From UBA3792 sp045114775 (GTDB taxonomy: Bacteria > Bacillota > Clostridia > Christensenellales > CAG-138), in contig JBGULC010000040.1 in NCBI GenBank assembly GCA_045114775.1, positions 1 to 45,672 of the forward strand: DNA of 45,672 nt. The letters are read 5' to 3'. Each line of letters starts with the position of its first letter. Within the stretch, counting starts at the first letter, position 1. Made by a program: the position numbers and the translations under genes. Positions 16,290-25,272 of this stretch are shown in pieces. The notes under the pieces are model-generated. The model worked only from the letters and a program-made list of their open reading frames with translations. It had not been told where the DNA came from and made no database searches.

Positions 16290-17238
16290 TAAAAGATCCA
16301 GAGAAGCCGCAAGAAAGAACCGCAAGCGCATCGGAACGATCGTCGGTGCGGTGATCGCCATCATTCTTATTGTTCTGCTTCTGAACCCGCAGTGGTTTAT
16401 GAAGCCGGGTCCTGCAAAGGAAATGCAGGAAACCACCCGGCAGAACTTTCTGATCGAAGGGGATTTCAAGATCTCGATTTCGCGGCTTCTGAACGTGGTG
16501 CTGGCGATCTGTATCGTCTGGATCTGCTATATCGTGCTTCGTACGATTCTTGATCTTCTCGGCAGGAAAAGCAATCGCACCTCAACCGTTACGACGCTTT
16601 TGAAGAGCGTTGTGAAGTACCTTGCCGTAATCATCGCATTTATCTGGAGCCTCGGCATTCTTGGCGTCAATATGCTTACGGTGCTCGCGGGCGTCGGGAT
16701 CGTCGGTCTCGCGCTCGGCTTCGGTGCGCAAAGTCTGATCGAAGATATCATTACCGGCTTCTTCATTATCTTTGAAGGGCAGTACAGCATCGGTGACATT
16801 ATCGTGCTCGATGATTTTCGCGGCACAGTCCGCAGCATCGGCGTGCGAACGACCGTCCTTGAGGACGCCGGCGGCAATTTGAAAATTGTCAACAACTCCG
16901 ACATCCGCAACCTGCAGAACCGTTCCCGCAAAGCGTCGCTGGCGATTATTGAAGTAGACGTCGCTTACGAAACCGATCTTAAGGCGCTTGAAAAGATGCT
17001 TCCCCCGGAACTGACACGGATGTACGAAGAAAACAAGGATATGTATCTTGAAGTTCCTCAATACATGGGAGTCGAAGAGCTTGGGGAAAGCGGCGTGCGT
17101 CTCCGCTTCTGCGTGTCGATCAACGAGGAAGATTTCTTCCCCGCAAAGCGTCGTCTTGCACGGGATATCCGGGTTCTGTTCGCCGAAAAGGATATCGAGA
17201 TCCCGTTCCCGCAGGTCGTTGTGCATCAGGGTGACTGA
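16270..17238 (+). CDS. mscS: Small-conductance mechanosensitive channel MscS family
   Basis: 322 residues from a GTG at 16270; GGGAGGGAGAA (16254-16264) just upstream supports it over the in-frame ATG at 16228, which lies deep in the previous gene. Basic N-terminus, a first membrane segment (about 22-40), two more (about 70-92 and 110-135), then the pore helix GVGIVGLALGFGAQSLIEDI (split pattern of Gly/Ala), followed by the beta domain (YSIGDIIVLDDFRGTVRSIGVRTTVLE) and an alpha/beta C-terminus. It opens under membrane tension to release solutes. It overlaps the upstream Pro/Thr-rich gene by 20 bp. Confidence 0.92.
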   Translation: MKHSTSDKRSREAARKNRKRIGTIVGAVIAIILIVLLLNPQWFMKPGPAKEMQETTRQNFLIEGDFKISISRLLNVVLAICIVWICYIVLRTILDLLGRKSNRTSTVTTLLKSVVKYLAVIIAFIWSLGILGVNMLTVLAGVGIVGLALGFGAQSLIEDIITGFFIIFEGQYSIGDIIVLDDFRGTVRSIGVRTTVLEDAGGNLKIVNNSDIRNLQNRSRKASLAIIEVDVAYETDLKALEKMLPPELTRMYEENKDMYLEVPQYMGVEELGESGVRLRFCVSINEEDFFPAKRRLARDIRVLFAEKDIEIPFPQVVVHQGD

Positions 17239-17262
17239 AGCGCATCGCTTCATGCAAAAACC

Positions 17263-17290
17263 ATCCCGGACGGTTGCCCGTCCGGGATTT
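17263..17290 (+). terminator. Probable terminator after mscS
   Basis: A perfect 11-bp GC-rich stem (17263-17273 with 17278-17288) and a TTGC loop, but only a short T run follows, so efficiency is uncertain. Confidence 0.6.
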
Positions 17291-17366
17291 GATTGCCTGC
17301 ATGTTCGCGCATAGGCCTCTTATCGTTTATAACGCCCATGCCGGGCGAAAGTAAAGGAGAATCATC

Positions 17367-17993
17367 ATGCAAACAAATAACGTCATCATCCGTTTGGAAC
17401 AGCCGGATGATTTCCGCGCGGTCGAAAATCTCGTGCGGGAATCATTCTGGAACGTGTACCGCCCGGGCTGTCTTGAGCATTACGTCATCCACGTCCTGCG
17501 CGACGATCCGGCGTTTGTGAAAGCGCTCGATTTTGTCATGGAGCTGGACGGCGAGCTGATCGGACAGAACATGTTTATGAAAACGCACATCGACGCCGAC
17601 GACGGCAGGCGTGTCGAGGTCCTCACCATGGGACCGATCGGCATCACGCCGAAGTTAAAGCGCAGGGGTTACGGAAAAAAGCTATTGGACTACTCGCTCG
17701 AAAAGGCAAAGGAAATGGGCTTTTGTGCGGTGCTGTTCGAAGGCAATATCGGCTTTTACGGCAAGTCCGGTTTTGATTACGCACGAAACTTCGGCATCCG
17801 CTACCACGATCTTCCGGAAGGCGCGGACGATTCGTTCTTCCTTTGCAGGGAGCTGATCCCGGGGGCTCTTACGGACGTCACCGGCGTGTATCAGACGCCG
17901 GCGGGCTATTACGTGGACGAAGCTGACTGCGAGGAATTCGATAAGGCTTTCCCGCCGAAGGAGAAGCTGAAGCTGCCGGGCCAGCTGTTCTGA
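17367..17993 (+). CDS. GNAT-family N-acetyltransferase
   Basis: 208 residues; AAAGGAG 7 nt upstream. The GNAT acetyl-CoA site is seen in MGPIGITPKLKRRGYGKKLLDYSL (motif A, R-x-x-G-x-G/K form, about residues 90-113), followed by CAVLFEGNIGFYGKSGF (motif B), typical of the YhbS-like subgroup. The N-terminal strand IIRLEQPDDFRAVENLVRESF is also standard. The C-terminal 50 residues are an extra segment rich in acidic residues. The acceptor substrate cannot be predicted. It is probably monocistronic, with a terminator just downstream. Confidence 0.88.
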   Translation: MQTNNVIIRLEQPDDFRAVENLVRESFWNVYRPGCLEHYVIHVLRDDPAFVKALDFVMELDGELIGQNMFMKTHIDADDGRRVEVLTMGPIGITPKLKRRGYGKKLLDYSLEKAKEMGFCAVLFEGNIGFYGKSGFDYARNFGIRYHDLPEGADDSFFLCRELIPGALTDVTGVYQTPAGYYVDEADCEEFDKAFPPKEKLKLPGQLF

Positions 17994-18003
17994 ATCTGCA
18001 TAG

Positions 18004-18035
18004 AAGCGGCTACCGCGCGCAGGCTGCCGCTTTTT
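18004..18035 (+). terminator. Terminator after the GNAT gene
   Basis: Stem AAGCGGC (18004-18010) with GCCGCTT (18026-18032), partly paired interior, then T's. Confidence 0.75.
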
Positions 18036-18045
18036 CGTTGACGGC

Positions 18046-18074
18046 TTTACAAGCCGGATTGCATTTGATATGAT
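18046..18074 (+). promoter_or_regulatory. Promoter of the LRR lipoprotein gene
   Basis: TTTACA (18046-18051), 17-bp spacer, extended -10 TGA-TATGAT (-10 at 18069-18074). The leader would be about 17 nt, with GGGAGGG at 18084-18090. Confidence 0.75.
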
Positions 18075-18097
18075 GAAAAAAACGGGAGGGTCGATTC

Positions 18098-19351
18098 ATG
18101 AAGAAAACCGCCGCTGTTCTGCTTGCTCTTCTTCTGCTGCTCTTCGCCGCGTGCGCCGGAAAAACGGAGACGAAAAAACCTTCTTCGACCGAAACGACCG
18201 CGGCGCCGGAAACTTCGTCCGAGCCTCCCCGCGAGGTAGAATTCAGGGATGCGGTCTTCGAAAAGGCGTTCCGCGAAAAGTATAAAATCAAGGGACCGAT
18301 CTATGAGTATAAGATCCTCTCCTTCGAGGTATTGGAGCTTCGCAAACAGGAGCTGACCGACATTTCGGATATCGCGCAATTCAAAAATCTCAGAAGTCTT
18401 GATCTGAGCTTCAATACCATCAGCGATATTTCCGCGCTTGCAGAGCTGGAACACCTGAAGGAGCTTTCTCTGGAATACAATCAAATCATTGATATTACGC
18501 CGCTTGCAGAGCTGAAAAATCTGAATGGGATCTCCCTTGCTAACAATCAGATCTCCGATATCTCACCGCTTGCAGGGATGGAAGGCCTGAATTCTCTCTA
18601 TCTTTACAACAATCAAATCAGTGATATTTCCGCGCTTGCCGGATTAAAGAATCTGGTGAAACTATCCTTCGGTAAAAATCAAGTCGAGGACATCTCCGCG
18701 CTTGCAGGGATGACCGATCTGGAAGATTTGGTCGCTTATGAGAACAAGATCGTTGACATCTCCGCGCTTGAAGGGCTTACGAAGCTGAAGGATCTGTCTT
18801 TGTTCGCCAATCAGATCGAAGATATTTCCGCGCTTGCCGGTATGACGGAGATGGAAACGCTTTGGATCGGCGCAAACAAGATCCGGGATATCTCTCCGCT
18901 TGCCGGGATGACGAAGCTGAAGGATCTCTCTCTTTACAGAAACCGGATCATTGACATCTCTGCGCTCGCAAAGCTTTACGAACTGACGGATCTTGAAATC
19001 AATAACAATCGGATCGCAGATCTCACGCCGCTCAAAGACCTCAAAAATCTAAAGGATCTTGATCTGCATTACAATGATATCACCGATATTTCCGCTCTTT
19101 CCGAGCTTGTCAATCTGAAGAGGCTGTTCATTCAAAACAATAAGATCGAGGATATTTCCGCACTGTCCGGTCTTGCCGATCTGGAGACGCTGAATATTTA
19201 TTATAATAACGGGATCAAAGATTTCACGCCGCTTTTCGCTCTTGCAAAGCTGAAAAAACTGACGCTGGGGTTTAACGGAATCATGATCACGGAAGAGCTG
19301 CTCGAAGAGCTTCAGACGCAGCTTCCTGAATGCAAGATCGACGTCAGATAA
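18098..19351 (+). CDS. Internalin-like leucine-rich-repeat lipoprotein
   Basis: 417 residues. The N-terminus MKKTAAVLLALLLLLFAAC is a lipoprotein signal ending in a lipobox with Cys19, followed by a Thr/Ser/Pro-rich linker (about 20-45). From about residue 80 there are 14 nearly identical 22-residue repeats of the SDS22/internalin type, pattern L-x-x-L-x-L-x-x-N-x-I-x-D-I-S-x-L. It should be processed by the Lgt encoded at 24.3 kb and signal peptidase II, and sit on the outer face of the membrane, likely for protein or glycan binding. The reading frame stops at TAA (19349-19351), but the same frame continues downstream with protein-like sequence (see next entry). Confidence 0.9.
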   Translation: MKKTAAVLLALLLLLFAACAGKTETKKPSSTETTAAPETSSEPPREVEFRDAVFEKAFREKYKIKGPIYEYKILSFEVLELRKQELTDISDIAQFKNLRSLDLSFNTISDISALAELEHLKELSLEYNQIIDITPLAELKNLNGISLANNQISDISPLAGMEGLNSLYLYNNQISDISALAGLKNLVKLSFGKNQVEDISALAGMTDLEDLVAYENKIVDISALEGLTKLKDLSLFANQIEDISALAGMTEMETLWIGANKIRDISPLAGMTKLKDLSLYRNRIIDISALAKLYELTDLEINNNRIADLTPLKDLKNLKDLDLHYNDITDISALSELVNLKRLFIQNNKIEDISALSGLADLETLNIYYNNGIKDFTPLFALAKLKKLTLGFNGIMITEELLEELQTQLPECKIDVR

Positions 19352-19513
19352 GACAGTACTGCTGACGGCAGCATCGAGTATTGGGTTGAATACGAATACG
19401 ACGCGAACGGAAACGGGATCAAGGATACAATGTACAATGTCGATGGCAGCAAAGACGGTTGGTACGAATCCGAATGGCAGTACTTTGAAAACGCGCCGAA
19501 GCCGAAAAAGTAA
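19352..19513 (+). pseudogene. In-frame remnant of a YD-repeat-like protein tail
   Basis: The 53 codons after the LRR stop, in the same frame, read as good protein sequence and end at their own stop: DGSIEYWVEYEYD, ANGNGIKDTMYNVDGS, KDGWYESEWQYFENAPKPKK. The pattern Y-x-Y-D-x-N-G-N...Y-N-x-D-G-S is that of YD-like repeats in clostridial lipoproteins. No ribosome site or start codon of its own is apparent, so it looks like the 3' end of a second gene left after deletion or fusion next to the LRR gene. Read-through of the TAA would give a 471-residue fusion; there is no direct evidence for that. Confidence 0.6.
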
Positions 19514-19776
19514 AGCTTTGGTAGAATGCTGCGGAAACGTGCGTGCGCAAAAACCCCCGCATAAAGAGCGCCCGGGCTTACTGATCGGGTAACGTCGGAA
19601 CCCGGGCCGCAGAAAAGGACAACGACGAATCGGAGAAAGGATTGCCTTTCTCCGATTTATCTCTGCCCTATGTGCGATGTTCCGGTTATGCGCTTATCGT
19701 TTCAACTGTTTACGGTCCGTCAACGGGATCGCTCACTTGACGTTCCCTGCAGGACACGAATCGCCGCTTCTTCTGC
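19514..19776. other. Hairpin-rich intergenic region, no gene seen
   Basis: There is no convincing coding frame. Two strong inverted repeats are present: GCCCGGG (about 19569-19575) with CCCGGGC (about 19596-19602), and a perfect 13-bp stem 19628-19640 with 19645-19657 (ATTG loop), the latter followed by TATCTC rather than a T tract. The second may be a weak terminator; the first could be part of a small RNA or decayed DNA. Confidence 0.5.
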
Positions 19777-19805
19777 TTGACGCGAACGGGACGAAGGGAT
19801 ACAAT
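19777..19805 (+). promoter_or_regulatory. Promoter of the four-TM protein gene
   Basis: TTGACG (19777-19782), 17-bp spacer, TACAAT (19800-19805); the leader would be about 31 nt. Confidence 0.75.
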
Positions 19806-19842
19806 AACAGTAAATATTCGGATACGGTTGAGGGAGGGGATC

Positions 19843-20514
19843 ATGATGGAAACCGACAGCAGCTCTTTTGGCGTCCGCCGCTTTCTTGCGATTGTGGCGG
19901 TCGTGCTGACGATCGTTTTTCTGTTCTGGCCGTCGATCATCCGTCCGGGCTTCGGGGAAGACGGGCTCCGGATGTTTTACGGTGCGGAGCAGATGAGCAA
20001 AGACGAATTCGGCGATTACTTTGCTCGGGAATTTGCGGGGGAACTGTCCGAAAAGGACGTCGAAAAAGCGCGGGAGGTCGGGCTGGTGCTCTATGATCTT
20101 CTGACGGATGAGTCGTACACACTGTCCTTTGCGCGGCTGTGCACGTTCTTTCCGCGGCTGCTGAAATACGCCGCGCCGGTCGACTACTCGTTCCCGATTG
20201 TCATCGGCGTCATTCTGAACGGGTATTTCTTCGCGATCCTGGTCGTCGCGTTCGCCGCGATCCCGATGATTCTGTTCAACAAGACGAAAGCGTGCAATAT
20301 CGTGCTCGTCGTACTCACTGTGCAGGTGGGCGCTTTGTTCCTGCTGCTCGGACTTCTCGGACTTTTTTCGAACTTTGTCGTGAGCGGGGCCGGATCCGCG
20401 TCCGTGTCTTTCGGCGCCGCGGCTTTTTTGCTGCCCGCGAGCGCCATCGCCTCTCTGATTCTCTACAAGCGCGTGAAGCCGGAGCCGGAAACGCCACCGC
20501 CCGCAGGGCTGTAA
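19843..20514 (+). CDS. Four-TM integral membrane protein of unknown function
   Basis: 223 residues from the first of two adjacent ATGs, with GAGGGAGGGG upstream. Membrane segments are predicted at about 11-33, 120-147, 152-178 and 186-205. Between the first and second lies an outside or cytoplasmic domain of about 85 residues rich in acidic residues and containing EFGDYFAREFAGELSEKD. I do not recognise a family. It has its own promoter and a strong bidirectional terminator, so it is probably monocistronic. Confidence 0.7.
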   Translation: MMETDSSSFGVRRFLAIVAVVLTIVFLFWPSIIRPGFGEDGLRMFYGAEQMSKDEFGDYFAREFAGELSEKDVEKAREVGLVLYDLLTDESYTLSFARLCTFFPRLLKYAAPVDYSFPIVIGVILNGYFFAILVVAFAAIPMILFNKTKACNIVLVVLTVQVGALFLLLGLLGLFSNFVVSGAGSASVSFGAAAFLLPASAIASLILYKRVKPEPETPPPAGL

Positions 20515-20542
20515 TGACCGCGCGTCCGCATATATATGTATG

Positions 20543-20572
20543 AAAAACCGCCGGGACGTCCCGGCGGTTTTT
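20543..20572. terminator. Bidirectional terminator between the four-TM gene and the aldo-keto reductase gene
   Basis: A perfect 30-bp palindrome: five A's, a 10-bp GC-rich arm, its complement, five T's. It can act on both convergent transcripts. Confidence 0.92.
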
Positions 20573-20585
20573 GCGGCCGATCGGC

Positions 20586-21698
20586 TTACTCAAACTGTTC
20601 CGCAGCTTGCTTCAATAGTTCTCGGATCTCAAGATGCTGCGGACAGATCTCCTCGCACGCCCCGCATTCGATGCAATCCGAAGCCTTGCCGCCCTTCGAG
20701 GTGACCCAGCCGTAGCGGCTGCCGGGACGGTTCGGGAATTTGATTTTATCGTTCATGCAGCGGAACACGCCGGGGATATTGATTTGCATCGGGCAGCCGT
20801 CCGTGCAGTAGCGGCAGCCGGTACATTCGATCAGCTTCAGACTGCGGATCATCCCGCGGACCTTGTCGATCGCCTGATGCGCCGCCTCGGAAAGCGGTTT
20901 CGGATCCTGCATGAATGCGATGTTCTCCTGCATCTGCCGAACGTCGTTCATGCCGGAAAGCACCATCACGACGTTCTCCTGCTCGGCGACGAACCGCAGC
21001 GCGATCTCCGCGGGCGAGCCCTCGTGCACGGCGCCGAGCGTTTCGAGCGCCGCGTCGGGCAGAAACACCAGACTGCCGCCCTTGATCGGCTCCATGACGA
21101 GTACCGGCAGGCCGTGTTTTTTCAGAACGTCGAGACAGGCCTGCGACTGTACGTTCGGATCGTCGAGGTCCAGATAGTTATACTGGATCTGAACGATCTC
21201 GACCTCGGGGTGTTCGTTGAGAACGCGGTCCAGAAACTCCGCCGAATCGTGGAACGAAAAGCCGACGTGCCTGACCTTGCCCTGCGCCTTCAGTTCCTGC
21301 GCGATCTCAAATGCATGACAGCGCATGAACTTTTCATAATTGCCCTGATGGATCGAATGCAGCAGATAGAAATCGAAGTATTCGACGCCGCAGGTTGTTA
21401 GCTGCAGCTGAAAATACGGCCGGATGTCCGCCTCGGTCTCGAAGCAGCTGTCGGACATTTTGTTCGTGAGAACGTACCGGTCCCGCGGATAGCGGCTCGT
21501 TAAGCCCTCGCGGAGCGCGGCTTCGCTTTTGCCGCCGAAATAAACGTGCGCCGTGTCGAAATAATTGAAGCCTGCATCAAGAAACAGATCGACCATCGCC
21601 TTGAAGTTCTCCATATCGATCTCGCCGTCCTCCCTGCACTGCATCCGCATGCAGCCGAACGCGAGCCTGCCCTTCAAAAGATCCGAGAAACGTTCCAT
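20586..21698 (-). CDS. Aldo-keto reductase with C-terminal 2x[4Fe-4S] ferredoxin domain
   Basis: 370 residues. The AKR barrel spans about 1-270 with the catalytic tetrad visible: Asp48 and Tyr53 (FDTAHVY), Lys80 (LTNK), His114 (LLHS). The C-terminus carries two CxxCxxCxxxC motifs (Cys292/295/298/302 and Cys342/345/348/352), the last Cys of each followed by Pro, as in bacterial ferredoxins. This fused type is common in anaerobes; electrons probably pass between NAD(P)H and iron-sulfur partners, but the substrate is unknown. It lies 19 nt downstream of leuS in the same direction, probably one transcript. Confidence 0.92.
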   Translation of the reverse strand: MERFSDLLKGRLAFGCMRMQCREDGEIDMENFKAMVDLFLDAGFNYFDTAHVYFGGKSEAALREGLTSRYPRDRYVLTNKMSDSCFETEADIRPYFQLQLTTCGVEYFDFYLLHSIHQGNYEKFMRCHAFEIAQELKAQGKVRHVGFSFHDSAEFLDRVLNEHPEVEIVQIQYNYLDLDDPNVQSQACLDVLKKHGLPVLVMEPIKGGSLVFLPDAALETLGAVHEGSPAEIALRFVAEQENVVMVLSGMNDVRQMQENIAFMQDPKPLSEAAHQAIDKVRGMIRSLKLIECTGCRYCTDGCPMQINIPGVFRCMNDKIKFPNRPGSRYGWVTSKGGKASDCIECGACEEICPQHLEIRELLKQAAEQFE

Positions 21699-21717
21699 AT
21701 TCTTTACGTGCCCTTTC

Positions 21718-24123
21718 TTAACCGACTACAAGGTTGATGATGTTTTTGACGACGATCGTTTTGCGGATCGTCTTGCCCTCGACGAACGGCTTCACGTCGT
21801 TCAGCTCGAGCGCGGCCTCGACGATCGCGGCGTTCTCCATGCCGACCGGCAGCTTGATCCTTGCGCGGACCTTGCCGTTGACCTGCACGCCGTATTCGAC
21901 GGTGTTCTCGACGAGCGCCTCCGGATCGTATTCCGGCCACGCGGCGTGGTGCAGCGGGGCGAAGCCGAGCTTTTCGTTGAGCTCCTCGGAAATATGCGGC
22001 GCGAGCGGATAGAGCAGCAGCAAAAGCGTATGGAACTCGTCCTTCGTGAGCGAGCCCTTCGCGTAAAAGTCGTTGACGAGCGACATCATCGCCGCGACCG
22101 CGGTGTTGAACTTCATGCGCTCGTAATCCTCGCCAACCTTCTTGATGCAGGCGTTGACCTTGGTGCGCAGTTCGTCGTCGGTGTACCCTTCGCCCTTTAC
22201 CATGTCCTGCAATCTCCAGACGCGGTCAAGGAAGCGCTTGCAGCCGTTGGCGGATTCGTCGCTCCACGGCGTCGCAGAGGTGTAATCGCCCATGAACATG
22301 ACGTAAAGACGCAGCGTGTCCGCGCCGAGGCGGTCGATGACGCTGATCGGGTCGACGACGTTGCCCTTCGACTTACTCATCTTCTCGCCGTCGGGTCCCA
22401 GGATCAGACCCTGATAGGTGCGCTTTGCGTACGGCTCCGGCGTGTTGACTTCGCCGATGTCATAGAGGAAGTGATGCCAGAAGCGCGAATACAGCAGATG
22501 CCGCGTAACGTGCTCCATGCCGCCGTTGTACCAGTCGACCGGCATCCAGTACCGCATCTCCTCGGGATCGCAGAAGACCTTGTCGTTCTTCGGGTCGATG
22601 AAGCGGAGATAGTACCAACTGGATCCCGCCCACTGCGGCATGGTGTCGGTCTCGCGCTTTGCTTTTCCGCCGCACTGCGGGCAGGTGCAGTTTACGAACG
22701 ATTCGATCCTGGCAAGCGGGCTCTGTCCGTCGGTGCCCGGCGCGAAGTTCTCAACGTCGGGAAGCCTTAACGGCAGTTCCTCATACGGCACGCCGACGGT
22801 GCCGCATTTCGGACAGTGGATCAGGGGGATCGGCTCGCCCCAGTAGCGCTGGCGGTTGAACGCCCAATCCTTCATCTTGTACTGGATGCCCTTTCTGCCG
22901 AGCTTGTGTTCGGAAAGGTAGTCGAGCATCGCCGCGATCGAATCCTTTTTGTTGTCGTACGCGTTCAAAAAGTCCGAATTGATCATGCGTCCGTCGCCTG
23001 TGTAGGCTTCTTTTTCGATGTCGCCGCCCTCGATGACCGGAATGATCTCGACGCCGAACTTCTTTGCAAACTCCCAGTCGCGCTGGTCGTGTGCGGGCAC
23101 CGCCATGATCGCGCCGGTGCCGTAGCCCATCATGACGTAGTCCGCGATGAAGACCGGGATCTCCTTGCCGCTCACCGGATTGATCGCCGTAAAGCCCTTT
23201 AGCTTCACGCCGGTCTTTTCCTTCGAAAGCTGCGTGCGCTCGAACTCGGTCTTTTTCGCGCAGGCCGCGCGGTATGCTTCGACCTCGTCCCAGTTTTCGA
23301 TGCGATCGCGGTACTTGTCGAGCATCGGATGCTCCGGCGCAATGACCATGAACGTCACGCCGAAGAGCGTGTCGCAGCGGGTCGTGTAGATCTCGAGACT
23401 TTCGGGAACGTCCTTGATCGCAAAATTCACGAACGCGCCGACGGACTTGCCGATCCAGTCGATTTCCTGCTGCTTGATCGAGTCGGGATAATCGACGTCG
23501 TTGAGACCCTCCAGAAGCTTATCGGCGTATGCAGTGATCTTCAGGTACCAAACGTCCTTCGGAAGCTGGATCACGTCGCTGTGGCAGACGTCGCACTTGC
23601 CGCCCTGCGAATCCTCGTTGCTGAGAACGACCTTGCAGTTCGGGCAGTAGTTGACGAGCGTCTTTGCGCGGAACACGAGCCCGTGGTCGAAGAGCTTGCG
23701 GAAGATCCACTGCGTCCACTTGTAGTAATCGGGGACGGAGGTGGCGATCTCGCGCGTCCAGTCGAACGAATAGCCGACGCGCTTCATCTGATCCTTGAAA
23801 TGCTCGATGTTCGCGGTCGTGATGTCGTGCGGATGCGTGTTGGTCTTGATCGCGTAGTTCTCGGCGGGCAGACCGAACGAGTCGAAGCCCATCGGGAACA
23901 GCACGTTATATCCCTGCATACGGCGCTTTCTGGAAAGCACCTCCAGGCTCGTATACGCTTTGATGTGCCCGACGTGCATGCCTGCGCCGGACGGGTACGG
24001 AAACTCCACGAGCGCGTAGAATTTCGGCTTTGTATGATCCTTTTCCGCCTCAAAGCAGCGGTGCGCGTCCCAGTACGCCTGCCACTTCTTTTCGACGGCG
24101 TTGAAATCGTAAAAATCTGCCAT
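21718..24123 (-). CDS. leuS: Leucyl-tRNA synthetase
   Basis: 801 residues, the usual bacterial size. Class I signatures are present: HVGH (50-53, in GAGMHVGHIKAY) and KMSKS (581-585). Two zinc-type cysteine clusters are seen (CPNC...CDVC in the first, CPKC...CPQC in the second), as well as the CP1 editing domain with the MAVPAHDQRD segment. It charges tRNA-Leu. The ATG is preceded by GAAAGGAG. The upstream gap is too short for a T-box leader, so the synthetase is not controlled that way here. Confidence 0.97.
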   Translation of the reverse strand: MADFYDFNAVEKKWQAYWDAHRCFEAEKDHTKPKFYALVEFPYPSGAGMHVGHIKAYTSLEVLSRKRRMQGYNVLFPMGFDSFGLPAENYAIKTNTHPHDITTANIEHFKDQMKRVGYSFDWTREIATSVPDYYKWTQWIFRKLFDHGLVFRAKTLVNYCPNCKVVLSNEDSQGGKCDVCHSDVIQLPKDVWYLKITAYADKLLEGLNDVDYPDSIKQQEIDWIGKSVGAFVNFAIKDVPESLEIYTTRCDTLFGVTFMVIAPEHPMLDKYRDRIENWDEVEAYRAACAKKTEFERTQLSKEKTGVKLKGFTAINPVSGKEIPVFIADYVMMGYGTGAIMAVPAHDQRDWEFAKKFGVEIIPVIEGGDIEKEAYTGDGRMINSDFLNAYDNKKDSIAAMLDYLSEHKLGRKGIQYKMKDWAFNRQRYWGEPIPLIHCPKCGTVGVPYEELPLRLPDVENFAPGTDGQSPLARIESFVNCTCPQCGGKAKRETDTMPQWAGSSWYYLRFIDPKNDKVFCDPEEMRYWMPVDWYNGGMEHVTRHLLYSRFWHHFLYDIGEVNTPEPYAKRTYQGLILGPDGEKMSKSKGNVVDPISVIDRLGADTLRLYVMFMGDYTSATPWSDESANGCKRFLDRVWRLQDMVKGEGYTDDELRTKVNACIKKVGEDYERMKFNTAVAAMMSLVNDFYAKGSLTKDEFHTLLLLLYPLAPHISEELNEKLGFAPLHHAAWPEYDPEALVENTVEYGVQVNGKVRARIKLPVGMENAAIVEAALELNDVKPFVEGKTIRKTIVVKNIINLVVG

Positions 24124-24162
24124 GAATTGCTCCTTTCATCGGTTGCCCGATAGATATAATAG

Positions 24163-24190
24163 GATATAACTTTTTGGACCGTTTTGTCAA
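24163..24190 (-). promoter_or_regulatory. leuS promoter
   Basis: Minus strand: consensus TTGACA (24190-24185), 16-bp spacer, TATATC (24168-24163); TATCCT two bases on is an alternative -10 with 18 bp. Confidence 0.7.
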
Positions 24191-24194
24191 CCGC

Positions 24195-24223
24195 TTTACA
24201 AGAAAATCAGGATGTGATAAACT
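24195..24223 (+). promoter_or_regulatory. lgt promoter (divergent from leuS)
   Basis: TTTACA (24195-24200), 17-bp spacer, extended -10 TGA-TAAACT (24218-24223). Confidence 0.55.
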
Positions 24224-24268
24224 GAATCGATACCGAAAAGCGGCGCATTTGCCGCGAAAGGAGATAAA

Positions 24269-25258
24269 ATGCTACCAAGCAGTCCGTATTTGTTTACGAT
24301 CGGCAGCTTCGGCGTGCCGGCGATGGGCGCATGCATTCTCGTCGGCGCGATCCTGGCTGTGTTTTTAAGCTGGCTTCTCCGGAAAAAATCCGCGCTGGAT
24401 TGGAACGACGCCGTCGTCGACGCGATCATCCTTGCCGTGCTTCTGGGCTTTATCGGCATGAAGATCCTCTACTGGATCGTGGATCCGGGCGTATTCAAAA
24501 CTGCCTTTGCGGACGGTTTCTTTAAGGGGATCCTGAACCTTCTGATGGAGGGCATGGTCTTTTACGGCGGCCTCCTGGGAGGGATCCTCGGCATTTTCAT
24601 TGTGTCGAGACGGAAGAAAAAGAACTTCTTTGAATTCACGGATCTGATGGCGCCGTGCTTCTGCGTGGCGCATGCGTTCGGGCGGATCGGCTGCCTTCTG
24701 GTCGGCTGCTGCTACGGCGTTGCGACCGGTGAAACGACGCAGTTCGGGCTTTGCACTTACGACGGTTTCTGCGCCGTGAAGTATGCGGACGGTACGATGC
24801 GCCTTCCCGTGCCGCTGATGGAAACGATCTTCCTGCTGCTGCTGTGCGTCGTGCTCGTTCTGATCTTCCGCAAAGAAAAGCACCTCGGCACGACGACCGG
24901 CTGGTACCTTGTGCTTTACGCAGTATGGCGGTTTGTGATCGAGATGTTCCGCGGCGACGTCGAAGAACGCGGCGGCTTCGGCGGTCTTTTCACCTCGCAG
25001 TGGATCAGCATCGCGATCCTGATCGCGGGTGTGGTCATTTTGATCCTGTCGCGTCGCTGGAAAAAGAGTGAACCGTTCGTGGTCTTCCATGAGGAGGATC
25101 TGACCGTTCCGACGCCCGAGGAAACCGAAGAGCCTTCAAAGGAGGGTGAAGCGCCTCTAAAGGAAGCAGAGGAAACGGTCGAAGAGCAGGCGAACGAAGC
25201 GGTCGAAGAGGAGATCGACGAATCGTTCGACGAGTCGCTCGGCGGCGACGATGAATAA
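24269..25258 (+). CDS. lgt: Prolipoprotein diacylglyceryl transferase with acidic C-terminal tail
   Basis: 329 residues; GAAAGGAG upstream. The family pattern is seen: N-terminal TIGSFGVPAMG, EGMVFYGGLLGG, the signature AHAFGRIGCLLVGCCYG, and WRFVIEMFRGD near the end of the core. Seven or so membrane segments span about 8-265. It transfers diacylglycerol to the lipobox Cys of lipoproteins such as the LRR protein at 18.1 kb. The last 55 residues (about 275-329) are a Glu-rich low-complexity tail with no parallel in the core enzyme. A terminator follows. Confidence 0.93.
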   Translation: MLPSSPYLFTIGSFGVPAMGACILVGAILAVFLSWLLRKKSALDWNDAVVDAIILAVLLGFIGMKILYWIVDPGVFKTAFADGFFKGILNLLMEGMVFYGGLLGGILGIFIVSRRKKKNFFEFTDLMAPCFCVAHAFGRIGCLLVGCCYGVATGETTQFGLCTYDGFCAVKYADGTMRLPVPLMETIFLLLLCVVLVLIFRKEKHLGTTTGWYLVLYAVWRFVIEMFRGDVEERGGFGGLFTSQWISIAILIAGVVILILSRRWKKSEPFVVFHEEDLTVPTPEETEEPSKEGEAPLKEAEETVEEQANEAVEEEIDESFDESLGGDDE

Positions 25259-25272
25259 AACGCAATGCGAAC

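Noticed and set aside
24124..24268. T-box leader for leuS
   Set aside because: The promoter lies within about 70 bp of the ATG and no specifier stem or T-box sequence is visible.
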